Source: Bacteroidales bacterium
GTDB lineage: Bacteria > Bacteroidota > Bacteroidia > Bacteroidales > Tenuifilaceae
Assembly: GCA_020636835.1 (NCBI GenBank)
Contig: JACJXC010000004.1
Span: forward strand, 186,001 to 250,000
Reading direction: 5' to 3'
DNA: 64,000 bases
The translations under genes and the position numbers were made by a program. The notes beneath the pieces are model-generated. The model worked only from the letters and a program-made list of their open reading frames with translations. It searched no databases and had not been told where the DNA came from. Numbering within the stretch: the stretch's first letter is position 1; each line of letters opens with the position of its first letter. Positions 1 through 8,846 of the stretch are shown one piece after another.

Positions 1-31
1 TTATAGATTAATAACATAAAACTCCATACGA

Positions 32-1291
32 ATGAAATACTTAAAATTATTACTCGTAGCACTTTCACTGATACTACTCATTGCCTCGTGCGAAAAAAAC
101 GACTCTGGAGAAATCAATGTGAATAATGAGGTCTATAGTTTAATGCAGGAGCATTACCTATGGTACGACCAAATGCCAACCGTTGACCCCAATGGCTACG
201 CAACCCCAATTGAACTAATGGATGCCTTAAGAGTTACGCCCCCCGACAAGTGGAGCTACGTAACCACCCGCACCGAATTTGAGGCCTATTACAACCAAGG
301 AGCCTACGTGGGATTCGGATTTGGATCGGGGTTTAACGCCAATGGCGAGCTGATTATTACGTTTGTGTTCAACAGTTCACCGCTCGCAGCCAAGGGGATA
401 GGCCGAGGCTGGCAAATAGTAACAATAGACGGACAAACACCCACAGCCGATAACTACTCCAGCCTTGTGGGAGCGAGCACTGCGGGGGTAAGCAAAACAT
501 TCCAATTCAAATCGCCCACAGGCACTAGCGCTAGTTACACGTTTGAGAAAGCTGAAATAGCAATGAATACAGTACTAACCGACTCGGTTTACACATTTGG
601 AGCAACCAAAGTGGGGTATTTTGTACTGGAAAGCTTTATAACCAATACCACCAAAGAGCTGGACGCTGTTTTTGCCGATTTTAAATCCAAAGGGGTAACC
701 GAACTAATTGTTGACCTAAGGTACAACGGGGGCGGGCAGGTTGACGTTTCGAACTACCTGGCCAACCTGATTGGCGGTTCAGCGGCAAATGGAGGGGTTT
801 ACGCAAAATCGTGCCACAACAACAAGCATTCCGACAACGACACAAGCCTCCTCTTCAAAAGCGTAACCAATACGCTAACCCTAAACCGGGTGGTATTCAT
901 CACCACAAACCAATCGGCATCGGCCAGCGAACTGGTTATAAACGGGCTCAAACCCTTTATGGACGTTGCTCTGGTTGGCGAAAAAACCCATGGAAAACCG
1001 GTTGGTATGTACGCCTTCAAGTTTAACGACCCCAGTATCGACTGGATGATTGTTCCAATCTGTTTTTCGATGAAAAATGCCAACAACGAAGGCGACTACT
1101 TCGGTGGAATACCCGTAAACGTAACCGCAGCCGATGATGTGATGACCAATTTTGGGGATATCAACGAAACAAGCCTGAATGCGGCTCTGGCACACCTGGG
1201 CGTGATAACCAAATCAGCAAAAAAAACACAAACAGTGGACTTCGAATCCATTGTGGGCAAAGGGCTAGGAGCCGAGATTGGGGCTTGGTAA
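32..1291 (+). CDS. S41 family C-terminal processing peptidase, lipoprotein
   Basis: A predicted serine protease of the tail-specific/CtpA family (S41), anchored in the cell envelope. A hydrophobic signal segment (residues 2-19) ends in a lipobox, IASC, with Cys20 as the lipidation site. A PDZ-like region follows at about residues 95-170, and the peptidase core carries SASASEL, with Ser299 as the likely nucleophile, and GEKTHGKP downstream, with the Lys expected of the Ser/Lys dyad. At 419 residues it has the usual length of Bacteroidota S41 lipoproteins. The substrate cannot be told. The stop lies 68 bases before the preferred ruvC start, so the two may share a transcript. Confidence 0.9.
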   Translation: MKYLKLLLVALSLILLIASCEKNDSGEINVNNEVYSLMQEHYLWYDQMPTVDPNGYATPIELMDALRVTPPDKWSYVTTRTEFEAYYNQGAYVGFGFGSGFNANGELIITFVFNSSPLAAKGIGRGWQIVTIDGQTPTADNYSSLVGASTAGVSKTFQFKSPTGTSASYTFEKAEIAMNTVLTDSVYTFGATKVGYFVLESFITNTTKELDAVFADFKSKGVTELIVDLRYNGGGQVDVSNYLANLIGGSAANGGVYAKSCHNNKHSDNDTSLLFKSVTNTLTLNRVVFITTNQSASASELVINGLKPFMDVALVGEKTHGKPVGMYAFKFNDPSIDWMIVPICFSMKNANNEGDYFGGIPVNVTAADDVMTNFGDINETSLNAALAHLGVITKSAKKTQTVDFESIVGKGLGAEIGAW

Positions 1292-1359
1292 CAAAACCAT
1301 CAAATCAAATCAAAAAAACACCACATGCGCGAACCATTTACCTCGTAAAACATAAAAGG

Positions 1360-1941
1360 ATGAGTATTAGCAAGCAAGGAGAGGCAAAGGAAAAAATAAT
1401 TCTTGGGATCGATCCCGGAACAAACATTCTGGGTTATGGAATAATCTGCGGAAGTGGCAAAAACAACATGAAATTGGTTGTTCTGGGTGTTATTGAGCTG
1501 GGGAAGTATGGCGATCATTACCTAAAACTAAAGGCCATTTACGAGCGTGTTCAGATGCTGGTTGACCAGTATCACCCCGATGAGGTAGCCATCGAAGCTC
1601 CCTTTTTCGGAAAAAACGTGCAGAGTATGCTAAAACTTGGTCGGGCGCAGGGCGTTGCCATGGCGGCTGTGCTCTCCCGATCGATTCCAATATTCGAGTA
1701 CGCACCCCGCAAAATAAAACAATCCATAACGGGATCGGGCAGCGCATCGAAGGAGCAGGTAGCCATAATGCTTAAAACCTTACTGAAGGAAAAGGACTTT
1801 GCCCAGGAGTACTTCGATGCCACCGATGGATTGGCTGCCGCCGTATGCCATTTCTACCAGCAAAGCAGTGCGCTGGGCGGAGCCGGCAAAGCATCGAGTT
1901 GGGAGTCGTTTGCTAAGCAGAATCCGGATAGGGTTAAATAG
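1360..1941 (+). CDS. ruvC: Crossover junction endodeoxyribonuclease RuvC
   Basis: Holliday-junction resolvase that acts with RuvAB in recombination and repair. It has an RNase H fold with acidic metal ligands visible as GIDPGT (first Asp), EAPFFGKN (Glu) and ATDGLAAA followed by CH near the C-terminus. I chose the ATG at 1360 (193 residues, the normal RuvC length). An in-frame TTG at 1285 would overlap the peptidase stop and add 25 residues with no family match. ruvA and ruvB are not in the window. Family assignment is secure. Confidence 0.95.
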   Translation: MSISKQGEAKEKIILGIDPGTNILGYGIICGSGKNNMKLVVLGVIELGKYGDHYLKLKAIYERVQMLVDQYHPDEVAIEAPFFGKNVQSMLKLGRAQGVAMAAVLSRSIPIFEYAPRKIKQSITGSGSASKEQVAIMLKTLLKEKDFAQEYFDATDGLAAAVCHFYQQSSALGGAGKASSWESFAKQNPDRVK

Positions 1942-1972
1942 TTAAGCCGGAAATAAACCCGGCTTAACTATT
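1937..1972. terminator. Hairpin shared by two convergent gene ends
   Basis: A perfect 14-bp inverted repeat (1937-1950 with 1959-1972, loop of 8) spans the ruvC stop codon and touches the stop of the convergent membrane-protein gene. There is no long T-run, so it is a likely but not certain bidirectional terminator. Confidence 0.6.
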
Positions 1973-2543
1973 AGCATTCTAAATCTGCAAGCATCTGCTT
2001 AGCCGAGTCGTGCAAGGGCTTTTGGCGCTTCCGCCAAATCAGGTAACCCACAAAACCGCTAAGGGTCAGCGCCATAAAATAAGCCACTTGAAAAACAAGC
2101 ACATCACCCCACGAATCGGAATCCACCCCGTACGATCCTGACAGCACAATTCCCCCATCGATCAGCAGAACCGAGGGTAACACCAACAACACTCGCTTCA
2201 AATTAAGACGGTAGCGCTCCACCGCCTTACGAAGCATATCAATCAGCGCAAGGGAATAATCGACATTGCTATACTCCCTATGAAATTTCTTAAACACAAG
2301 CGCAAAAAGAATGAAAGCCAACACATAGCACACTCCGGCCAAACGGTACGAAATGCTGTAAGATGGATTAACTATCATCACAACATAAATAGCGGCCATT
2401 GCGAAATAAATCCATTTGAAACTCCGCATCAACCTAAGATTCCTCGAATCCTCCTTTTGTAACTTTCCGGTAAGATTATCCAAATCAACGGCGTTACCAC
2501 TCTGCTCCATTGCAGCTCTATTCTCCATATCAAGATTATTCAT
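1971..2543 (-). CDS. Four-helix membrane protein, possible anti-sigma partner
   Basis: No specific family recognised. The 190-residue product has a short polar N-terminal region and four hydrophobic segments (about residues 45-62, 69-88, 118-137 and 147-170), ending in a short basic and polar tail. The ATG at 2543 is preferred over the GTG at 2549. It sits 5 nt after a strong AGGAGG, unusual in this window, and that sequence lies inside the end of the sigma-factor gene. The 8-bp overlap with the sigma gene points to translational coupling, as for sigma/anti-sigma pairs. That role is inferred from position only, since no zinc-binding anti-sigma motif is visible. Confidence 0.7.
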   Translation of the reverse strand: MNNLDMENRAAMEQSGNAVDLDNLTGKLQKEDSRNLRLMRSFKWIYFAMAAIYVVMIVNPSYSISYRLAGVCYVLAFILFALVFKKFHREYSNVDYSLALIDMLRKAVERYRLNLKRVLLVLPSVLLIDGGIVLSGSYGVDSDSWGDVLVFQVAYFMALTLSGFVGYLIWRKRQKPLHDSAKQMLADLEC

Positions 2544-3051
2544 AACCACCTCCTTTCATGCTAATTCTTAAATCGTCCTTAATTCTATGGATTTTAACCC
2601 TCACATTGGGTTCGGTAATACCAATAATATCGGATATTTCTTTGGTCGAAAGCCCCTCCAACACTAACCCCATCAAGGCCTTATCAATTACAGCAAGTTG
2701 ATTTAAATGCAACTGCAATTCCTGTAGCTGCATCTCCATAATAAGCGCCTCGCTACTTTCATCGTCGAGCAAACTCTTAACAGTCGAAGTATCAACATCA
2801 ACATTGAGTTTCATCCGCTTGTACTGCTTGCCAGCAAATGTTAACGAAGTGTTTACAGCAATCCGGTATATCCACGTTCCAATCTCGGAATCGCCCTTGA
2901 ACTTATCCAAACTCTTCCACACGTTGACGAGAACCTCTTGGTACATATCGGCAGCATCCTCAACCGAGGGAGCGTAAGTCTTGCATATACGCAGTATCCG
3001 CCCTTTATTCTGCTCAACAACCTGCTTAAAGTATTCCTCCTTGTTAATCAT
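2536..3051 (-). CDS. ECF-type RNA polymerase sigma factor
   Basis: A 171-residue sigma-70 family protein with only regions 2 and 4, as in ECF factors. Region 2 includes the acidic DAADMYQEVLVNVWKS and the DNA-melting stretch TWIYRIAVNTS. Region 4 ends in a helix-turn-helix (LSTKEISDIIGITEPNVRVKIHR, split here by reading from Leu to Arg). It would direct core polymerase to a small regulon. It is first in a two-gene operon with the overlapping membrane protein, which may control its activity. The trigger and targets cannot be read from the sequence. Confidence 0.93.
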   Translation of the reverse strand: MINKEEYFKQVVEQNKGRILRICKTYAPSVEDAADMYQEVLVNVWKSLDKFKGDSEIGTWIYRIAVNTSLTFAGKQYKRMKLNVDVDTSTVKSLLDDESSEALIMEMQLQELQLHLNQLAVIDKALMGLVLEGLSTKEISDIIGITEPNVRVKIHRIKDDLRISMKGGGYE

Positions 3052-3099
3052 AAAAAAACTGGGTTTAACTAATTAGTGCGTGTAAAGTATGGTTTGTTA

Positions 3100-3107
3100 C
3101 AAAAATA
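3100..3107 (-). promoter_or_regulatory. Bacteroidota -7 promoter box for the sigma-factor operon
   Basis: On the minus strand this reads TATTTTTG, matching TAnnTTTG, about 50 nt before the sigma-factor start. No convincing TTTG box lies 19-21 nt upstream, so only the -7 element is claimed. Confidence 0.45.
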
Positions 3108-3186
3108 GATTGAATAAATTTACCTTGATATTTTATTGACGAAAATCAAACCGCTATTAATTAATTGAATTGTAGTATTAAAATCT

Positions 3187-4008
3187 ATGCGCTACAAAGC
3201 GAGAAACAGGATTCTTTTCTTAACTTGTAGTAGTAAATTTTTCACCCAGATTGTTAAATACCTTAATACATTGAAGAAATTTAATCTTAAAAGCGCTCAC
3301 TACCAAGCCCATAAAATAACAATTGTATTGGGTATATTGGGCTTGAGCTATAACTGCTTTGGGCAACTATCAATTAATTCGATAGATTATAGTAGGGTTC
3401 CTCAAAAGAAAGTTCGTAGCCTTGTTAAGAAACATCAACGGAACGGAGCCAAATACTTCTGCGATTTAAAATCGTCGTGCTATAGCGAGCAGGATTCAGG
3501 CACTTACAGTTTTCACCGGAATACACAAACCATAAAGGAAAGGATTCAGAATGTTTGGAACAAGTTAAAATCCATTAAACCACGCGATGAGTACAAAGGG
3601 AAGATGGTGTCTTTTGGTTTTTTATACTCCAGCAAGCTGAATAGGATTCTGTATGGCGATGATGATTACCTTGAAATTGAGGAGGGTGATATTATCTTCT
3701 TAAACCTAAAGCTAATCGGCGGCATTAAAAATATTGCTGTAGCCCTTGAGGTTACAGGTGTTGATGATAAAAACATGACAATACAGCTATGCTATATAAA
3801 CAACGGAATGACAGAGGGAACGCAACAAATTAAGCTGGAGGAGAACATTGAGGGTAACACCGTGATTTGTCAGGAAACAAGATACCGAAACCAATCGAAA
3901 TTCAGGGAGAAAAAGTTGTATCCGATATTTCACCGCAGGGCGGTTAACGAATTACAAACAAACCTGAAAAATTTTATCGAAGCAATGGCGATGGTTACTA
4001 ATCAGTAG
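3187..4008 (+). CDS. Unrecognised, probably exported protein
   Basis: I do not recognise this 273-residue protein. A hydrophobic stretch followed by CFGQ at about residues 43-60 looks like a signal peptide. An ATG start leaves an unusually long region before it, and an in-frame TTG at 3271 would place it more normally, about 30 residues from the start. The mature part is mixed alpha/beta in appearance, rich in Lys and Asn, with two nearby Cys residues in a CDLKSSC pattern. Base composition is more AT-rich than in flanking genes, which could mean transfer or weak expression. It stands alone between a divergent sigma operon and a cyclophilin gene. Confidence 0.65.
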   Translation: MRYKARNRILFLTCSSKFFTQIVKYLNTLKKFNLKSAHYQAHKITIVLGILGLSYNCFGQLSINSIDYSRVPQKKVRSLVKKHQRNGAKYFCDLKSSCYSEQDSGTYSFHRNTQTIKERIQNVWNKLKSIKPRDEYKGKMVSFGFLYSSKLNRILYGDDDYLEIEEGDIIFLNLKLIGGIKNIAVALEVTGVDDKNMTIQLCYINNGMTEGTQQIKLEENIEGNTVICQETRYRNQSKFREKKLYPIFHRRAVNELQTNLKNFIEAMAMVTNQ

Positions 4009-4052
4009 CAGTGTAATTGCAAAATTGGGCGATGGATAATTTCAAAAAACAT

Positions 4053-4060
4053 TACCTTTG
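4053..4060 (+). promoter_or_regulatory. Bacteroidota -7 promoter box for the cyclophilin gene
   Basis: TACCTTTG, a full match to TAnnTTTG, placed 23 nt before the ATG. An upstream TTG exists but at a spacing longer than usual. Confidence 0.5.
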
Positions 4061-4083
4061 CAACAGAAACTAAATATATCGAA

Positions 4084-4542
4084 ATGAAAATAGCTGAAAT
4101 TCACACCCCAAAAGGTGTTATGAAAGTTAAGTTTTACGAAGAGGATGCGCCCAATACAGTGGCAAATTTCGTAAAACTAGCCGAATCGGGCTTCTACAAT
4201 GGGTTAGCTTTTCACCGGGTAATTCCAAATTTTGTAATTCAGGGTGGATGTCCTTTCTCAAAAGATATGAAAGACCCTAGGGTTGGCACGGGTGGCCCGG
4301 GCTATAAAATTGACTGTGAGCTAACCGGGGGCAACCAGTATCACGACCGTGGAGTCCTATCAATGGCACACGCAGGGCGCAACACCGGTGGTTCGCAATT
4401 CTTTATCTGCCACGGGAGACAAAACACCCAGCATCTAGACCGTCAGCACACTTGCTTCGGTAAAGTTTACGAAGGGCTTGATGTTATTGACGAAATAAGG
4501 GCTGGCGATAAAATTGACAAGATTGTTATACTCGAAGAGTAG
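4084..4542 (+). CDS. Cyclophilin-type peptidyl-prolyl cis-trans isomerase
   Basis: A small single-domain cyclophilin (152 residues) catalysing prolyl bond isomerisation during protein folding. Core motifs are FHRVIPNFVIQGGCP (active-site Arg and the Phe/Gln pocket), SMAHAGRNTGGSQFFI and HLDRQHTCFGKVYEGLDV. There is no signal peptide, so it is cytoplasmic. It is likely monocistronic, with its own -7 box upstream and a hairpin downstream facing a convergent gene. Confidence 0.95.
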   Translation: MKIAEIHTPKGVMKVKFYEEDAPNTVANFVKLAESGFYNGLAFHRVIPNFVIQGGCPFSKDMKDPRVGTGGPGYKIDCELTGGNQYHDRGVLSMAHAGRNTGGSQFFICHGRQNTQHLDRQHTCFGKVYEGLDVIDEIRAGDKIDKIVILEE

Positions 4543-4565
4543 CGCACATAAGCCATACAACACTG

Positions 4566-4600
4566 AACCCTGATTGATCACTCATCAGGGTTTGCGTTTT
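4566..4600. terminator. Hairpin between convergent genes
   Basis: AACCCTGAT (4566-4574) pairs with ATCAGGGTT (4584-4592), followed by TGCGTTTT. It lies in the short space between the cyclophilin stop and the convergent surface-protein stop. Confidence 0.65.
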
Positions 4601-5975
4601 ACTTGCCCCGGTATAAATGCAGGAACCCCTTGTACGGCCCGTAATCGAACTCGCGGTTATCCCAACCTTTAGCCTCAATAATAAAGAAGTAAACACCCTC
4701 GGAGGCATCGGCTCCAGATCCCTTAACCTTACCATTCCACCCCTTCCACTCACGGGGATCGCCGGAATGCTCATACACCTGCCGTCCAGAACGGCTAAAA
4801 ATCTTGATCGAGAACGATTGAATTGACTTGACACTCTCCTCGGGCGTGATGAACACAAACATATCGTTTACCCCGTCGTTATTGGGCGAGAATACGTTAG
4901 GAATTGACTCCGCAGCAATCTTCGACGAATCGACCTTAATATCGAGATCAACGGAATCCTTACATCCCGATGAGGTGTTGTATGCCAAATGCCTGATTTT
5001 GAAATGCCCGGGTCGCATCAAATCCTTTGTGGGGTAAGCCTCTACCCTTGCAGAGAACAGGGAACTATCCCTCCATATAACAACGTACTGCTGATCGTAA
5101 TCAACAACCGACTGGTTCAACACAAACCAGTACAACGAATCGGCATTAACCGACTCGCTCTCCAACCGTAAACCGAGCAATGCCTCGTAGTCGGTTCCGG
5201 AAGCGTAGTCGGCCCATACCCCATCGGTTTCAACCTGAACCTTTTGAACAGCAGAGGCTGCAATAGCGGTAATCTCGCCGGTTTGAGCAGAAAGACTTCG
5301 GCCAAACACATTGGTAATTGCCACATCGTAGGTTGAATTGTACAGCGGCGCCGGCCCCTCAATGGTTTGGCGCAACGATGAGCTCTGCGAAAAAGATATG
5401 CGCGAATCGGAAGCCTGCCACACTATATCGGAGAAATAGGTCTTCCCATAACCATAATTGGCCGAGTGCATCGTTTTAGACAAATCGTGATACACAAACC
5501 TATCGTATTCAATCACATACGAACTAGGCGTGGTAATGGCCACCAACTCCAGGAAATCGCAACGATTCACCGCATCAACCCTGTTTATCTGAATATTATC
5601 GGTAAAAAGCCAAACAGTATAGGTTTCGATAATGCCCGCACTTACCACCTCAACACGGTACCCACCCTCGGTTAGTCCCGTTTGCATAGAGCTAACAACC
5701 CCGGACTCCGAAAAAAATAGTTCAAACCGATCACTCACTGGCAATTTAGAGTTATACCGATACCACGAGTAATCGGCAACGCCTCCCGTACTATGCTTAC
5801 AGCGAAGCGCTCCCGTGCTGGCAAAAAATGTGAAAATCGAATCCTGTTCCGTAGTATTAACATACTGCGTAGCACTGGCCCAATTACGCCCTGGCGCAGT
5901 TAACTGCGAGTACACACTCGGAACACACGCAACAAATGCAAGCACAAATAAAAACCTTATTACGACCCTATACAT
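4599..5975 (-). CDS. Surface protein with gliding-motility-type C-terminal domain
   Basis: A 458-residue exported protein with a signal peptide (residues 1-23, ending SVYS). The last 95 or so residues form a gliding motility-associated / CHU_C-type sorting domain: it opens with NVFSPNNDGVND, contains FSIKIFSRSGRQVYEH and W-GW-GK, and closes with GVYFFIIEA and a beta strand. Such domains direct export through the type IX secretion system. The central part is beta-rich and PKD/Ig-like in texture, with no catalytic motif seen. It is therefore a likely cell-surface or secreted structural or adhesive protein. It is monocistronic. Confidence 0.85.
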   Translation of the reverse strand: MYRVVIRFLFVLAFVACVPSVYSQLTAPGRNWASATQYVNTTEQDSIFTFFASTGALRCKHSTGGVADYSWYRYNSKLPVSDRFELFFSESGVVSSMQTGLTEGGYRVEVVSAGIIETYTVWLFTDNIQINRVDAVNRCDFLELVAITTPSSYVIEYDRFVYHDLSKTMHSANYGYGKTYFSDIVWQASDSRISFSQSSSLRQTIEGPAPLYNSTYDVAITNVFGRSLSAQTGEITAIAASAVQKVQVETDGVWADYASGTDYEALLGLRLESESVNADSLYWFVLNQSVVDYDQQYVVIWRDSSLFSARVEAYPTKDLMRPGHFKIRHLAYNTSSGCKDSVDLDIKVDSSKIAAESIPNVFSPNNDGVNDMFVFITPEESVKSIQSFSIKIFSRSGRQVYEHSGDPREWKGWNGKVKGSGADASEGVYFFIIEAKGWDNREFDYGPYKGFLHLYRGK

Positions 5976-6200
5976 ATCTTAAAAAAATGGACTACAATAT
6001 TAACGAAATAATACGAGATTGTTGTTTTATGGCAGTACGATTTGGCAGAATATGTAGCATCCCCACTTCTAAAACGCAGTAGAAATGGGATATTGACAGC
6101 AACGGCTAAGTAACAAAAAGCCCACTTCGCCCTCAATCCAGCACTCAACCTACATCGGCACCTAATTCTAACTATATGTTAATAACAATGCCACAGTATT

Positions 6201-6232
6201 TTTGTAATACTTATTGCCGACATATACCTTTG
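6201..6232 (+). promoter_or_regulatory. Full Bacteroidota promoter for the UvrD/PcrA helicase
   Basis: TTTG (6201-6204), 20 nt, then TACCTTTG (6225-6232) matches the phylum consensus. The predicted transcript start, near 6240, precedes both candidate start codons of the helicase. Confidence 0.7.
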
Positions 6233-6341
6233 TGGTGAAAAAATAGATAGAACACACATGGGAAAGGTATCATGCTGTAGATCAGCAAAAACATACCAAA
6301 CACCCAACACCAACTGGTTAGCACCTGAAACACAACTAGCA

Positions 6342-8642
6342 ATGCAGGATTATTTAAACGAATTAAGCGATGTTCAACGCGAGGCGGTAATCACCACCGA
6401 GGGCCCCAGCTTAATAATAGCGTCGGCAGGATCGGGAAAAACCCGCGTGCTAACATACCGAATTGCCCACTTGTTAAAGCAAGGCGTTCCACCCTGGAGC
6501 ATACTGGCGCTCACCTTCACCAACAAAGCCGCCAAGGAGATGAAAGAGCGTATTGCCAGCATCGTTGGCGAAAAAGATGCCTCAAAGCTTTGGATGGGGA
6601 CATTCCACTCCATTTTTGCCCGCATACTGCGCAACGAGGCCGATAAACTCGGCTTTTCAAAAACATTTACCATATACGACACGGCCGACTCAAAAAACCT
6701 TATCGGCCAGATAATTAAGGAACTCAAACTCGACCCTCAGGTTTACAAGCCCAACGATGTGCTTAGCCGAATCTCGTCGGCAAAAAACAACCTTGTTACA
6801 CCGCAAGCCTACGCCTCCAATACCCAAATTCTTATGCAAGACGCAAAGAACAGGAAATCGGAAATTAGCAAGATATACACCCTATACGCACAGCGCTGCT
6901 ACAAAGCATCGGCAATGGATTTTGACGACCTACTGCTAAACACCAACATCCTGTTCCGCGATTTTCCCGAAACGCTTGAACACTACCAAAATCGGTTTAA
7001 ATACATCCTGGTTGATGAGTATCAGGACACCAACTACTCGCAGTACCTGATAGTTAAAAAGCTCGCCACAAATCACCGCAATGTATGCGTTGTGGGCGAC
7101 GACGCCCAGAGTATATACTCGTTCCGCGGAGCAAAGATTGAAAACATACTCAACTTCCGAAACGATTACCAGGACTATAAACTTTTTAAACTGGAGCAAA
7201 ACTACCGATCCACGCAAACCATTGTTAATGCGGCCAATAGCGTAATCGGGAAAAACCAAAAGCAAATCAAGAAGGTTGCCTACTCGGCAAACGATGTTGG
7301 CGAAAAGGTAAAACTAATCCAATCGTTCACCGATCAGGAGGAGGGATTCCTGGTGGCATCCGAAATCCTTAACATAGTACAGCAAACCCAGTGCAAGTAT
7401 AGCAGTATCGCCATACTCTACCGCACCAATGCCCAATCGCGTATCTTCGAGGAAACACTGCGCAAACGCAACATACCCTACAAGGTGTACGGCAGCTTAT
7501 CGTTCTACCAACGTAAGGAAATTAAGGATCTACTGGCATACTTCAGACTGGCTGTAAACCCAAGTGATGATGAAGCTTTACGCCGCATAGTGAACTATCC
7601 AGCCCGTGGAATTGGCGACACCACCATGCAGCATTTAACCGAAACCGCAAACAACCTTGAACTCAGCCTCTGGAACGCCATACACAAGCTGCCCACAACC
7701 AATAGCGGCATTAAGGGGCCAACCGTAAAAAAACTCATCGAATTCACCGCCTTGGTATCGAGGTATCAGGCAATGATTTATACCAACGATGCCTACGAAA
7801 CAGCCTACGCCATTGCAAACGGATCGGGCATAATTAACGATTTAAAACAGGATAAAACCCCCGAGGGAATATCGCGCCTCCAGAATATCGAGGAGCTCAT
7901 CAACAGTATCCGCGAATTTATCGACATGCGCAAGGAGGAAGGCGAAACAAACACCATCACCCTGGTAGATTACCTCGAAAACGTGGCCCTGCTCAGCGAT
8001 CTGGACACCGACAACCCCGACGACAAGAACCGAGTAAGCGTTATGACCATCCACTCTTCGAAAGGACTCGAATTCGACTACGTTTTCCTTACAGGATTGG
8101 AAGAAAACCTATTCCCATCGAGCATCACCACCCAATCAACCGACGAGCTGGAGGAGGAACGCAGACTATTCTACGTAGCGTTAACACGCGCCGCAAAACG
8201 GATAACCATCTCGTTTGCCCAAACCCGCTACAAATGGGGAACACCCAACAACTGCACCCCCAGCCGCTTTATCGGCGAAATTGACCAGCAGTATGTAGAA
8301 ACCCCTGCCGACATGGCTACATCATTCAGAAGCCCATCGCCACAGGAAAAAACCAGCACATTTGCAAGGACAAGCCAATCGATAAAATTCCCCTCCGCGT
8401 CCAACTCTGGGTTATCCCCAAAAACAAGCACACCGCCCCCTGCGGTACCCAAAGGGAATTTACAAGTAGTGCTACCCAATGCCATTAAAGAAGGCATGGA
8501 GGTTTACCACGAAAAATTCGGACAAGGAACCGTTATCGGGATCGAAGGCGATGGCGCCAACAAAAAAGCCATCGTTGCATTTCAACTTGCCGGGCAAAAA
8601 AACTTGCTGCTAAAATACGCGAACCTAAAATTAATCAACTAA
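6342..8642 (+). CDS. pcrA: UvrD/PcrA-family ATP-dependent DNA helicase
   Basis: Superfamily 1A 3'-5' helicase used in excision repair and in clearing replication or recombination intermediates. It has the Q-motif (LNELSDVQREAV), Walker A (ASAGSGKT), TFTNKAAKEM, Walker B (LVDEYQDTN), GDDAQSIYSFRGA, QNYRST, and motifs V/VI (TIHSSKGLEFDYVF, EERRLFYVALTRA). The C-terminal tail ends in the PcrA-like module with FGQGTV. I prefer the ATG at 6342 (766 residues), which begins right before the Q-motif. An upstream ATG at 6258 adds 28 residues with no helicase character. It has its own promoter. Confidence 0.93.
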   Translation: MQDYLNELSDVQREAVITTEGPSLIIASAGSGKTRVLTYRIAHLLKQGVPPWSILALTFTNKAAKEMKERIASIVGEKDASKLWMGTFHSIFARILRNEADKLGFSKTFTIYDTADSKNLIGQIIKELKLDPQVYKPNDVLSRISSAKNNLVTPQAYASNTQILMQDAKNRKSEISKIYTLYAQRCYKASAMDFDDLLLNTNILFRDFPETLEHYQNRFKYILVDEYQDTNYSQYLIVKKLATNHRNVCVVGDDAQSIYSFRGAKIENILNFRNDYQDYKLFKLEQNYRSTQTIVNAANSVIGKNQKQIKKVAYSANDVGEKVKLIQSFTDQEEGFLVASEILNIVQQTQCKYSSIAILYRTNAQSRIFEETLRKRNIPYKVYGSLSFYQRKEIKDLLAYFRLAVNPSDDEALRRIVNYPARGIGDTTMQHLTETANNLELSLWNAIHKLPTTNSGIKGPTVKKLIEFTALVSRYQAMIYTNDAYETAYAIANGSGIINDLKQDKTPEGISRLQNIEELINSIREFIDMRKEEGETNTITLVDYLENVALLSDLDTDNPDDKNRVSVMTIHSSKGLEFDYVFLTGLEENLFPSSITTQSTDELEEERRLFYVALTRAAKRITISFAQTRYKWGTPNNCTPSRFIGEIDQQYVETPADMATSFRSPSPQEKTSTFARTSQSIKFPSASNSGLSPKTSTPPPAVPKGNLQVVLPNAIKEGMEVYHEKFGQGTVIGIEGDGANKKAIVAFQLAGQKNLLLKYANLKLIN

Positions 8643-8730
8643 TATCCTGATAATTACACACGGAGTCGCATCAAAAAAAATAAAGGGACAATTAGGCAAA
8701 CGACAAAATACTCAAGTTTTTGCGATTAAC

Positions 8731-8761
8731 TTTCACCGTTTCACGTATCTTAGTATCTTTG
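8731..8761 (+). promoter_or_regulatory. Promoter for the DUF4290-murA operon
   Basis: TTTC (8731-8734), 19 nt, then TATCTTTG (8754-8761), one mismatch from the TTTG/TAnnTTTG consensus. It leaves a leader of about 80 nt. Confidence 0.6.
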
Positions 8762-8846
8762 CATGAAATTGAGGATGGTACACAGTTTTAGCATTCTCTT
8801 TTAAATAAGCGCAGAAACACTACATTTAACACACAATTCACAAATA

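Noticed and set aside
5960..6148. 62-codon minus-strand ORF upstream of the surface-protein gene
   Set aside because: It overlaps the true start of that gene in another frame and has no signal, family or codon support.
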